Below, piece by piece: positions 54,256 to 62,425 of a stretch of DNA of 64,000 nucleotides. The DNA lies in NCBI RefSeq assembly GCF_900110915.1, contig NZ_FOFG01000016.1:1-64000 (forward strand). The letters run 5' to 3'. The DNA comes from Faunimonas pinastri. GTDB taxonomy: Bacteria > Pseudomonadota > Alphaproteobacteria > Rhizobiales > Afifellaceae. The position numbers were made by a program, and so were the translations under genes. Positions within the stretch are counted from its first letter, which is position 1; the number at the start of each line of letters is the position of its first letter. The notes below the pieces were generated by a model. It was not told the origin of the DNA, did no database searches, and saw only the letters and a program-made list of their open reading frames with translations.

Positions 54256-55248
54256 TCAGCGCTTGGTGCGGCCATCCGTGTCGATGATGGAATTGCCGCG
54301 CTCGTCCTCGACCTCCACCTCGGTGTGACGAACCGTGTCGGATACGGTCTGCGTCCGCTGGCCGACTTCCTTGTTGATGACGAGTTCCTCGCGAACCCGC
54401 GCATCCTTGGCGATCACGGCCTCTTCGGCGCGCTCTTCAACCTCGATGGTGCGATCCTTGAAGAGCTGCTCGTCGCCGGTGAGCGCGCGGTCGACCGCAC
54501 GGCGCTCGACGCTGACGCGTTCGTCGCGCAGGGAGACTTCCTCGTTGACGGGCGTTTCCACGACGTAAGAGCGGACGCGGACGCGACCGTGGCTGACGTC
54601 GCGCTTGCCGACGCGGAGCTCTTCCTCGACGATCGGGATCACTTCCTCGCGGCCCGTCGCCAGCGTATCGGAGCCGTACGCGGCGACCGTATCGGAAGAA
54701 GCGTAGCCGGCGACCGTGTCGGACGCGTAGCCGCCGGTCAGCGACGAAGCGGTGCCCGTGGTGCCGACCGCGGCCAGCGTGTCGCTGCCGAGCGTGTCGC
54801 CGGAACCGGTGTAGCCGGTGCTGGTGCCGGGCAGGCGGCCCGTCTCATAGGCGCCGGGGGTCGTGTCCGACCAGCCTTCCGAGCGCCACGACTGGGCGCG
54901 CTCGTCGATATCGACGCTGCCTTCGTCGTCCAGAATGTCGAGCGCCCGCTCGTAATCGGCGTCGGTGGTGGCGACGGAGACGACGTAGCCGCCGCGGCGC
55001 AGACCCTCGCTGTAGGTGCGGGTGTCTTCCTCCGGCAGGAACAGATCCTTCAGGGATTCCCAGAAGCCACGATCTTCATCGGCGGCGCGGGTGGTCGTGC
55101 CCGTTGCGCCGCTTTCGTTGCCGGCAATCAGGCGTACGCTGGTGAAACCCTCCGAACGGAGCTTGCTGACCGCATCGTTGGCGTGGTCGCGGGAATCGAA
55201 ATAGGCCGTAACCGTCCGGCTGCCGCCGCTGCTTGCTTCATACGTCAT
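54256..55248 (-). CDS. DUF2382 (YsnF/AvaK-type) stress protein with N-terminal 17 kDa-like domain
   Basis: A 330-residue protein. Residues 10-110 match the general stress protein 17M-like domain (VTAYFDSRDHANDAVSKLRSEGFTSVRLIAG, then YSEGLRRGGYVVSVATTDADYERALDIL). Residues 130-195 are a linker with repeated SDTxA units. Residues 200-300 are the conserved beta-rich DUF2382 domain (VIPIVEEELRVGKRDVSHGRVRVRSYVVETPVNEEVSLRDERVSVERR). Function unknown, often stress-induced. The ATG overlaps the stop of the upstream DUF2382 gene (ATGA). Confidence 0.86.
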   Translation of the reverse strand: MTYEASSGGSRTVTAYFDSRDHANDAVSKLRSEGFTSVRLIAGNESGATGTTTRAADEDRGFWESLKDLFLPEEDTRTYSEGLRRGGYVVSVATTDADYERALDILDDEGSVDIDERAQSWRSEGWSDTTPGAYETGRLPGTSTGYTGSGDTLGSDTLAAVGTTGTASSLTGGYASDTVAGYASSDTVAAYGSDTLATGREEVIPIVEEELRVGKRDVSHGRVRVRSYVVETPVNEEVSLRDERVSVERRAVDRALTGDEQLFKDRTIEVEERAEEAVIAKDARVREELVINKEVGQRTQTVSDTVRHTEVEVEDERGNSIIDTDGRTKR

Positions 55249-55724
55249 GGCTGGTCTCCTCGTTTGATTGTGTTGGTCGAACCTGGCGAAAGGCTTGCCG
55301 CATCGTCGCCGTTCTGTTCGTCGCCTGCCGTCCGTTCCACCGTCGCCGTCTGCCTGCGCAAGGTAACGGGCACATGGACTTCTTCTCTGGTGGCAACCCG
55401 ACGGATGTGCAGCTCTTCCTTCAGGACGAGCCGCTTCTCCACGAAAAGGACTTCTTCCAGGATGGGCACGATGGTGACGTCGCCCTCCGTCCGCAGGGAC
55501 GGGGCCTCAGTCACGACCCTGTCGATAGCCACGCGCGTGACCTCGACTTCTTCCCCATGCAGAACCGCACTCGCGATGTCGTCGAAGGACTCGACCCGGG
55601 TTTCCACCCGGACCTTGCCTGAAACCACTTCGCGGGCTTCGACATGTGCCTCCTCTTCAAGAAGAGGCACGACAAGATCCTGTCCCTCCGGCGAGCCGCC
55701 GGTCGGGTCGTTGGGTTGCTGCAT
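55245..55724 (-). CDS. DUF2382-domain protein
   Basis: A 159-residue protein that is mostly one DUF2382 domain: VVPLLEEEAHVEAREVVSGKVRVETRVESFDDI and IVPILEEVLFVEKRLVLKEELHIRRVATREEVHVPVTLRRQTATVER, the family's repeated Val/Glu/Arg pattern. It is the first gene of a two-gene operon ending at 54256, behind an EcfG-type promoter. Function unknown; a role in the general stress response is suggested by that promoter. Confidence 0.84.
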   Translation of the reverse strand: MQQPNDPTGGSPEGQDLVVPLLEEEAHVEAREVVSGKVRVETRVESFDDIASAVLHGEEVEVTRVAIDRVVTEAPSLRTEGDVTIVPILEEVLFVEKRLVLKEELHIRRVATREEVHVPVTLRRQTATVERTAGDEQNGDDAASLSPGSTNTIKRGDQP

Positions 55725-56038
55725 GTTTACCTTTCCGTCGCCGCAGCCAAACGTCGGAAACGAAGGCCGGTTCCGTTATTTCGCAGTCGAACAAAATGTT
55801 CTTGGGTGCGGGCCGGAAAAACTCTGGTCCGGCAATCAAAACGCGAAAGTTGCCGAAATATGTCAGTATTGGGGCGGGACTGTTTCGGGTGTTTGTTCGC
55901 TCCGAGCGAGGGAACTGTCGGCTCGGGGCGGAGTGGTGCCGCGAGCGGTTTGCCGCGAGGAAAGTTTGCCTGCTACATTCCTGTTCGCGGGGCAGGTGGA
56001 AATTTCCTGCTTTGTGCTAGAAACGTCGCTGACGGATA
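55725..56038. other. Divergent control region, DUF2382 operon / histidine kinase
   Basis: About 314 bases without a gene. It holds the EcfG-type promoter for the DUF2382 genes (55750-55774). Nothing certain was found for the histidine kinase on the plus strand. Confidence 0.45.
55750..55774 (-). promoter_or_regulatory. EcfG-type general-stress promoter
   Basis: GGAAC (55774-55770) and CGTT (55753-55750) on the minus strand are separated by exactly 16 bases, the consensus for the alphaproteobacterial general-stress sigma factor. It lies 26 bases before the ATG at 55724. Confidence 0.7.
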
Positions 56039-58042
56039 ATGCACCTCGGCGGCAGTGTGCTGCGGCTGGAAAGCAACCTGGTGGAGAGCCCTGATTTGTC
56101 TGATTCGGCTTTGTCTGATGCAACCGGCAACGAACCCGCCGAGGCACCGACACAGGGACGGCCGGACGTGGCCGTCTGCATGCTGGATCGGGACGGCTTC
56201 GTCGTCAGCTGGAGCAAGGGCGGCCAGCGCTTCACGGAGCAGGATCCCGACGGGATCGTCGGTCAGCCCTTTTCCGCTCTTTTCGCCGAGCGCGACCGGC
56301 AGGCGGGACTCCCGGGGACGATCCTGCAAAAGGCGCGTGAGAGCCACTTCGAAGGGGAAGTCTTGCAGCAGCGCCCGGAAGGCGAGGGTTTTCGGGTTCG
56401 ACTGACGGTCGAATCGACCCGCAGCGCCGGCGGGGATGTCCTCGGCTTCGTCGTCGTCAGCCAGGATCTGACCGCCGGGGCGGCTATCCAGGAATCGCTG
56501 CGCCAGAACGAGGAGCAGTTCCGCCGGCTGGTGCAGAGCGTCACCGACTACGCCATCTACATGCTGGACCCCGAGGGTTACGTCAGCAACTGGAATTCCG
56601 GCGCCCAGCGCATCAAGGGCTATGCGCCCGAGGAAATCGTGGGGGAGCATTTCTCCCGCTTTTATACCGACGAGGATCGCAAGAACCGGCTGCCCTGGCA
56701 GGGTCTTGCCACCGCGGCGGAAGCCGGGCGCTTCGAGAAGGAAGGCTGGCGGGTGCGCAAGGACGGCTCGCGCTTCTGGGCGCATGTCGTCATCGACCCG
56801 ATCCGCGACGACGACGGCAACCTCCTGGGGTTCGCCAAGGTCACCCGCGACATCACAGAGCGCATGGAAGCGCAGCGCGCGCTGGAAAAGGCGCGTGAGG
56901 CTTTCTTCCAGTCGCAGAAGATGGAGGCGCTGGGGCAGCTCACCGGCGGTGTCGCGCACGATTTCAACAATCTGCTCGCGGCCGTGCTGGGCAGCCTCGA
57001 GCTTCTGAAGAAGCACATGCCCGAGGAGCCCCGCGCGACGCGGCTCGTCAACAACGCCATCCAGGCGGCCGAGCGCGGCGCGACGCTGACGCAGCGCATG
57101 CTCGCCTTTGCGCGACGGCAGGAACTGAGCCTGGAGGCCGTCGAGATCGACGCGCTGGTGAAAGGCATGATCGAACTCCTGGAGCGTTCGCTCGGTCCCT
57201 CCGTCACGATCCGCGCCAACCTCCCCTCCGGGCCGCTTTTCGGCAAGGCCGATGCCAACCAGCTGGAACTTGCGATCCTGAACCTCGGGGTAAATGCCCG
57301 CGACGCCATGCCGGATGGCGGCCTGATCGATATCGACGTGCGCGAGGAAGAGGGTGCCGGCGTGCCCGACGCGCTCAAACCCGGCCGTTACATCTGCATC
57401 TCGGTGGCCGATACGGGCGAGGGGATGGACGAGGCGACGCTGGCGCGCGCGACGGAACCGTTCTTCACCACCAAGGGCATCGGCAAGGGCACCGGCCTTG
57501 GGCTTTCCATGGTGCATGGCATGGTTGAACAGTCCGGCGGCAGGCTGATCCTGAGGAGCGACAAGGGCAGGGGGACGACCGCCGAGCTCTGGATACCGCG
57601 CTGGAGCGAGGGCGCACCCGGGCAGGGACAGGTCGATCGGGCGCTCGCGGTGGAGGTGGCGACGAAGCCCTGCACCGTGCTGGCGGTGGACGATGACGGC
57701 CTGGTGCTGCTGAACACCACGGCCATGCTGGAGAATCTCGGCCACACCGTCTTGCCGGCGAGTTCCGGCCGGCAGGCGCTGAACATCCTGAACGAGCGGG
57801 GAAATGTCGATCTGGTGATCACCGATCACGCCATGCCCAGGATGACGGGCAGCGAACTTGCCAGCGAGATCCGCGCTCGCTCGCCGGAACTGCCGATCAT
57901 TCTGACGACAGGCTACGCGGAGCTGCCCAAGGGAGCCAATCTGCGGCTGCCGAAGCTGATGAAGCCCTTCAGCGAGGCCGCTCTCGCCCGCGCCATCGCT
58001 GACGTCATGAACGAACGCCCCGCAGCCGCCGCCCCCAACTGA
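56039..58042 (+). CDS. PAS-PAS hybrid sensor histidine kinase with receiver domain
   Basis: A 667-residue soluble hybrid kinase. PAS domains are at about residues 42-145 and 160-275. The dimerisation/phosphoacceptor site is His307 in VAHDFNNLL, and the ATPase domain has NARDAMPDGG (Asn419), DTGEGM and GTGLGLSMVHGMV. A C-terminal receiver has the acidic pocket DDD at 551-553, the phospho-Asp 596 in ITDHAMPRM and Lys642. There is no membrane segment, so the signal is cytoplasmic, sensed through PAS ligands or redox/light; no LOV cysteine motif was seen. The ATG at 56039 has a weak upstream site; a GTG 14 codons on is an alternative. No partner regulator is adjacent. Confidence 0.9.
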   Translation: MHLGGSVLRLESNLVESPDLSDSALSDATGNEPAEAPTQGRPDVAVCMLDRDGFVVSWSKGGQRFTEQDPDGIVGQPFSALFAERDRQAGLPGTILQKARESHFEGEVLQQRPEGEGFRVRLTVESTRSAGGDVLGFVVVSQDLTAGAAIQESLRQNEEQFRRLVQSVTDYAIYMLDPEGYVSNWNSGAQRIKGYAPEEIVGEHFSRFYTDEDRKNRLPWQGLATAAEAGRFEKEGWRVRKDGSRFWAHVVIDPIRDDDGNLLGFAKVTRDITERMEAQRALEKAREAFFQSQKMEALGQLTGGVAHDFNNLLAAVLGSLELLKKHMPEEPRATRLVNNAIQAAERGATLTQRMLAFARRQELSLEAVEIDALVKGMIELLERSLGPSVTIRANLPSGPLFGKADANQLELAILNLGVNARDAMPDGGLIDIDVREEEGAGVPDALKPGRYICISVADTGEGMDEATLARATEPFFTTKGIGKGTGLGLSMVHGMVEQSGGRLILRSDKGRGTTAELWIPRWSEGAPGQGQVDRALAVEVATKPCTVLAVDDDGLVLLNTTAMLENLGHTVLPASSGRQALNILNERGNVDLVITDHAMPRMTGSELASEIRARSPELPIILTTGYAELPKGANLRLPKLMKPFSEAALARAIADVMNERPAAAAPN

Positions 58043-58055
58043 CGGGGCGCGCGCT

Positions 58056-58643
58056 TTATTTCAGGGCGTGCGTGATCAGACCCGACAGATCCTCCGGCCT
58101 GCGGCCGGCGAAGTTGGCATATTCCACCAGCACGGCCTCGTGCGTCATGAGGAATTCCAGCACGCCCGGCAGGAAGGCCGGAAGCGTCGCCGCCTGCCGG
58201 ATATGCTCCGGCGTCAGCCCGCTTTCGGAAAGGAACAGCTCAAGGAGCTGCGGGTCGGCCGCCAGATAGGTGAGGACCTCGACCGCCAGCGCCTCGGCTT
58301 CCGGGCCGAAGCCCCTCGGCCGGGGTAAGCCGGTCGTCCGGGCCTCTCCGCCGTCGCCGGACTGAGGGAGGACATCGTCATAGCCGGAGCCTGACGGAAC
58401 CTCCTCGCCGTCCAACTCGGGCGGCAGGTCGCCGGTGCGGAAAAGCACCTCCGGCTCGTCCCAGCTTTCGCCTTCCATGCTGCCGGTCAGGCCGAGGGCA
58501 ACGGCGCCTGCCTTGCGGGCGCCGAGCCTTTCGGCCGTGGCGATGGCAGCTTCCGCCGTCGGGTGCGTCTTCTGCGGATCGGCGACGAGCCTTCCGCCCT
58601 CGCGGCGGAAGGTCTGGCTGATGAAGAGGGTCGTCTCGCTCAT
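58056..58643 (-). CDS. DUF3572 protein with an additional N-terminal domain
   Basis: A 195-residue protein. Residues 110-190 are a DUF3572 helical domain (AEALAVEVLTYLAADPQLLELFLSESGLTPEHIRQAATLPAFLPGVLEFLMTHEA). Residues 1-75 are a separate small region (MSETTLFISQTFRREGGRLV...AERLGARKAGAVALGLTGSMEGE) that looks like a stand-alone small protein in other species. The two are joined by an acidic Gly-rich linker. DUF3572 has no known function and is typical of Hyphomicrobiales. The gene is convergent with the kinase, 13 bases apart. Confidence 0.75.
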   Translation of the reverse strand: MSETTLFISQTFRREGGRLVADPQKTHPTAEAAIATAERLGARKAGAVALGLTGSMEGESWDEPEVLFRTGDLPPELDGEEVPSGSGYDDVLPQSGDGGEARTTGLPRPRGFGPEAEALAVEVLTYLAADPQLLELFLSESGLTPEHIRQAATLPAFLPGVLEFLMTHEAVLVEYANFAGRRPEDLSGLITHALK

Positions 58644-58652
58644 GAGCCCTGT

Positions 58653-59765
58653 CTAGGACGCGCGCGGCACTCCCGTCCACTTCCGGATGAGGGAAGCGGA
58701 GCGCTCATATTGCACGACCGCGTGGAAGGGTTCGCCCAGCACGGATGCGGCCCGCCAGGGCCAGCGCGGATCGGCAAGCAGCGCCCGGGCGACCGCCACC
58801 ATGTCCGCCCGTCCATCGGCGATGATGCTCTCGGCCAGCTTCGGGTCGTCGATCATGCCGACCGCGCGCGTGACGATGCCCGCCTCGCGCTTGATCTTCT
58901 CGGCGAATTCGACCTGATAGAGCGGGCCGACCGGAATTTTGGCGTCCGGCGTGTTGCCCGCGGTGGATGCGTCGATATAGGCGACGCCCTCGGCCTTCAG
59001 GGCCTTCGACACAGCCACGGATTCCTCCGGCGTGAAGCCGCCGTCGACCCATTCCGTCGCGGAGAGCCGCGCGCCCACCATGAAGGACGGCGACACGGCG
59101 GCGCGGATCGCCCGGGCGATCTCCACGATCAGCCGCATCCGGTTTTCCAGCGAGCCGCCCCACCGGTCGGTGCGATGGTTGGAGAGCGGCGACAGGAATT
59201 CGTGAATGAGGTAGCCATGGGCACCGTGGATTTCCGCGAACTCGAAGCCGGCGCGTTCCGCCCGGCGCGCGGCCTCGGCGAACCGGCCGATCAGTCGCTC
59301 GATCCCGGCCTCGTCCAGCGCCTCCGGCACGTGCCAGCCCGGCGCGAACGGCAGCGCGGAGGGCGCGACCGTCTGCCACGCGTCCTGTTCGGCGGAAAGC
59401 GGGCCGCCGCCTTCCCACGGACGCTGGGTCGAAGCCTTGCGTCCGGCATGGGCAAGCTGCACGCCGAAACGGGCGCCGGGCGCTGCCACGCGGCGCGCCG
59501 CGGCGAGCGTGCGCTGCACCGTCGCCTCGTTCTCATCGCAGTAGAGACCGAGATCGCCATAAGTGATGCGGCCGCGCCGCTCCACCGCTGTCGCCTCGAC
59601 CGTGATCATGCCCGCGCCGGACATCGCGAGGTTCATCCAATGCTGAAGGTGCCAGTCGGTCGCCGAGCCATCGGCGGCGGAATACTGGCACATGGGCGCC
59701 ACGGCGATGCGATTGGGAAAAGACAGGCCGCCGACATCGATCGGCGAGAAAAGAGCGGAAGGCAT
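58653..59765 (-). CDS. Old Yellow Enzyme-family NADH:flavin oxidoreductase
   Basis: A 370-residue FMN-dependent ene-reductase of the YqjM/XenA class, reducing activated C=C bonds with NAD(P)H. Motifs are VAPMCQYSA at about residue 22 (with the flavin-tuning Cys), GVQLAHAGRK, and HGAHGYLIHEFLSPLSNHRTDRWGGSLENR. The C-terminal phosphate-binding ADMVAVARALLADPRWPWRAA completes the barrel. GGAG is five bases before the ATG at 59765; the frame to 59810 has no such site. It lies nine bases after the DUF3572 start region on the same strand. Physiological substrate unknown. Confidence 0.93.
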   Translation of the reverse strand: MPSALFSPIDVGGLSFPNRIAVAPMCQYSAADGSATDWHLQHWMNLAMSGAGMITVEATAVERRGRITYGDLGLYCDENEATVQRTLAAARRVAAPGARFGVQLAHAGRKASTQRPWEGGGPLSAEQDAWQTVAPSALPFAPGWHVPEALDEAGIERLIGRFAEAARRAERAGFEFAEIHGAHGYLIHEFLSPLSNHRTDRWGGSLENRMRLIVEIARAIRAAVSPSFMVGARLSATEWVDGGFTPEESVAVSKALKAEGVAYIDASTAGNTPDAKIPVGPLYQVEFAEKIKREAGIVTRAVGMIDDPKLAESIIADGRADMVAVARALLADPRWPWRAASVLGEPFHAVVQYERSASLIRKWTGVPRAS

Positions 59766-59919
59766 TGAGGCTCCAGGCGTCTGAGGCGCGCCAGGATCGG
59801 CGCTGCCCATGCGGAAGAATGGTCGGACCGGCAGGCCGGCTGGCCTGATCTGGACTGCTCCGGCCGGGAGGGCAAGCCGGTGCGCCCATCCGACGCGTCC
59901 CGCTGGAGCGAGCCAGTGG

Positions 59920-60954
59920 CTAGCGGCGCAGGCGGGACTTCAGTGCCCAGAGACCGGGATTGAGCAGCGCGTGCAGGAAATGCAGGCGCTGAAAATAGCC
60001 GTTGATCGAAACCCGCGGCAGCCCGTGCCGGGTGCCGGTCGCCGCGATGAAGCCGGGCCGTGTGGTGAAGGAGGCGAGGAAGCCGGCTTCGGCCGCCAAC
60101 TGCGCCTCGCGCTCGCCCGCCGCCCCCACCGAGCCATAGGGGAACGCGATGGCGATGGGCCGCGCGCCCGTCTTTGCCTCGATCCGGTCGGCGCTGACCA
60201 CCATCTCCCGCGTCGCTTCCTCCCGCGACAGCCGGGCGAGCGTCGGATGCGTCAGCGTATGCGCGCCGATGGTGCAGAGCGGATCGGCGGCGATCTCGCG
60301 GATCTCGTCCCAGGTCATGACGAGGCTGCGGACCAGAGCGCCGAGATCGACGCGATGGCGCGCGGCAAGGTCGATGATCGCGCGGCGGCGTTCCCCTTCA
60401 GGCAGGTTCATCAGCCAGCCGCTCCAGGCGCGAAAGGCAGCGTTCTTTTCCGGCAGGCTCCGGGACGGCATCTCGCCGGCAGGCGCTTCGCCCGGAACGG
60501 GCACGGCATCCGCCTTGGCGATCACCGCTTCGGCGGCTTCCCACCAGAGCGGCGCTTCCGCATCGGCGTCCGCGAAGCCTGTACAGACAAAGATCGTGAA
60601 CGGCGCCCGATGGCGGCGGAAGACCGGCCAGGCATGAACCATGTTGTCGCGAAAGCCGTCGTCCAGCGTGATGGCGATCCGCCGCGCGGCGGGCGCGGCG
60701 GGGCGGGTGATAATCTCCTCGACGGAGACGAACTGCCAGCCTCTTGCCTTGAAGTCGCCGATGAAGCGGTCGAGAAATTCCGGGGTGATCTCCAGCAGCG
60801 TCTGCGGCGCGAAGCTGCCGGCCGGAGGCGCCGGGCGGACATGATGCAGCGTCACCACGAAGTCGCTGCTGCCGGGTATCTTCAGCCAGCGATGCGCCCG
60901 GACCAGGCCGAGGCCCGTCAGTGCAAGCCAGAAGAGGCGGTGACGCGTTTCCAT
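59920..60954 (-). CDS. Polysaccharide deacetylase-family protein
   Basis: A 344-residue NodB-like deacetylase. Motif 1 is ITLDDGFRDN (the Asp pair binds metal and acts in catalysis), motif 2 is HTLTHPTLARLS (H-x3-H metal ligands) and motif 3 is AFPYGSVG. The N terminus is basic with a short hydrophobic stretch (RLFWLALTGLGLVRAH) that may anchor it. It removes acetyl groups from an N-acetylated sugar polymer. GGGGAAGA precedes the ATG at 60954; a longer frame to 61155 runs through the divergent promoter. It is divergent from an ATP-grasp gene, a pairing suggestive of cell-envelope glycan or glycopeptide synthesis. Confidence 0.86.
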   Translation of the reverse strand: METRHRLFWLALTGLGLVRAHRWLKIPGSSDFVVTLHHVRPAPPAGSFAPQTLLEITPEFLDRFIGDFKARGWQFVSVEEIITRPAAPAARRIAITLDDGFRDNMVHAWPVFRRHRAPFTIFVCTGFADADAEAPLWWEAAEAVIAKADAVPVPGEAPAGEMPSRSLPEKNAAFRAWSGWLMNLPEGERRRAIIDLAARHRVDLGALVRSLVMTWDEIREIAADPLCTIGAHTLTHPTLARLSREEATREMVVSADRIEAKTGARPIAIAFPYGSVGAAGEREAQLAAEAGFLASFTTRPGFIAATGTRHGLPRVSINGYFQRLHFLHALLNPGLWALKSRLRR

Positions 60955-61171
60955 TCTTCCCCGAGCGATCCGACGGCAGACAATATGCACGAACGATAGC
61001 GCCTGCGCGATTTCCCTTCGATTAAGATTACAACCCTCCGCTGGTTGCTTTGTCGCCGGATTCGCCGCAACTCTTCGGCAGGATAGCAGCTTGTCCTTCG
61101 GGGAGGGGGCGATATGCCGTCGGCAGCCCGAGCCGGAGTGACAGGCCCTGAACACGATCGAAGCAGCAAGG

Positions 61172-62422
61172 GTGACCTCGTCGCCGGGAGCGCTGATCCT
61201 TGGCGGTGCGCTGGGAAGCCTTGGCGCGATCCGCAGCCTTGGCCGAAAGGGCGTTCCGGTCGCCTACGTCACCCATGACAACCGGCTGCCGAAATTCTCC
61301 CGATATGTCCGGCTCTTCTCCGAATGGCCGGGTCCGGAGTATCCTGACGCACTCGAGGCGCTGCTGGGCCTCGCGGAACGCCATGGCCTGAAAGGCTGGG
61401 TCGTGCTCGCCGGCGCGGACGCGGAGATGCGCTTCCTGTCGCAGAACCGGGAGCGATTGTCGGCCGTCTTCCGGGTGCCGACGCCCTCCTGGGACGTGGT
61501 CCGCTGGGCCTATGACAAGCACCTGACCTACGATCGCGCCGCGGAAATCGGCATCGGCTACCCCCGCAGCTTCTATCCCCGAAGCCGCGCCGAGCTGGAC
61601 GGCATCGAGTGCCGCTTTCCGGTGATCCTGAAGCCGACCCGGCGCGAGGCGCGCAATGCCTTCACGCTGGCCAAGGCCTGGCGCGCCAACGATCCGAAGG
61701 CGCTTCGTTCGCTCTATTCGCGCGCGGTGGAACTGGTCGGGGCTGACGCCATCGTCATGCAGGAGATGATCCCCGGCGGTGGTGAGGCGCAGTTCTCCTA
61801 TGCCGCGCTCTGGCAGGACGGCGAGGCGCTCGCCTCCATGGTGGCGGTGCGGACGCGGCAATATCCCATGGAGTTCGGCTATACGAGCAGCCTCGTGCGC
61901 TCGGTCGAAAACGTCGACGTGGAGGAGGCGGCTAAGCGGTTTCTCCGCTCGCTCGACTTCAGCGGACTGGTGGAGATCGAGTTCAAGTACGACGCCCGCG
62001 ACGACACGTACAATATCCTCGACGTGAATGCCCGGATCTGGAACTGGATCTCGCTGGGCGACGCGGTCGGGATCGATTTCGCCTATCTCGCCTGGCGCCA
62101 GGCCATGGACCTGCCGGTAGAGCCGGTCCGCGCCGAAGGGGATGCCGTCTGGCTCCACGCGTCGCGCGACGTGGCGGCCGCGCTGCAGGAACGTGGGGCC
62201 GGTCTTCTGACGTGGAAGAGCTACCGGCGGAGCCTCGCCGGCAAGCGCGCGTTCGGCGTCTTCGCCGCGGACGATCCGCTGCCGGCGATCGTGGAAAACC
62301 CGATGCTGGCCGTCCGGCTTCTCACCCGTCGCGTGCCGATCATGCTCGGCACGCTGCTTCGCCGGGGCGAGCAGGATGATGAGGATGCTCCGAAGGCGGA
62401 CAAGCGCGCCCCCGGAGCATAG
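61172..62422 (+). CDS. ATP-grasp family protein (carboxylate-amine ligase type)
   Basis: A 416-residue protein. The N-terminal pre-ATP-grasp domain begins GALILGGALGSLGAIRSLGRKGVPVAYVTHD. The nucleotide-binding part has FPVILKPTRREARNAF with the ATP lysine, then QEMIPGGGEAQFSYAALW and FSGLVEIEFKYDARDDTYNILDVNARIWNWI, the metal-binding Glu/Asn motif. Such enzymes join a carboxylate to an amine through an acyl phosphate. Substrates are unknown. The start is GTG after CAAGG. It is divergent from the polysaccharide deacetylase, 217 bases apart, and convergent with maeB, three bases apart. Confidence 0.85.
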   Translation: MTSSPGALILGGALGSLGAIRSLGRKGVPVAYVTHDNRLPKFSRYVRLFSEWPGPEYPDALEALLGLAERHGLKGWVVLAGADAEMRFLSQNRERLSAVFRVPTPSWDVVRWAYDKHLTYDRAAEIGIGYPRSFYPRSRAELDGIECRFPVILKPTRREARNAFTLAKAWRANDPKALRSLYSRAVELVGADAIVMQEMIPGGGEAQFSYAALWQDGEALASMVAVRTRQYPMEFGYTSSLVRSVENVDVEEAAKRFLRSLDFSGLVEIEFKYDARDDTYNILDVNARIWNWISLGDAVGIDFAYLAWRQAMDLPVEPVRAEGDAVWLHASRDVAAALQERGAGLLTWKSYRRSLAGKRAFGVFAADDPLPAIVENPMLAVRLLTRRVPIMLGTLLRRGEQDDEDAPKADKRAPGA

Positions 62423-62425
62423 ATA

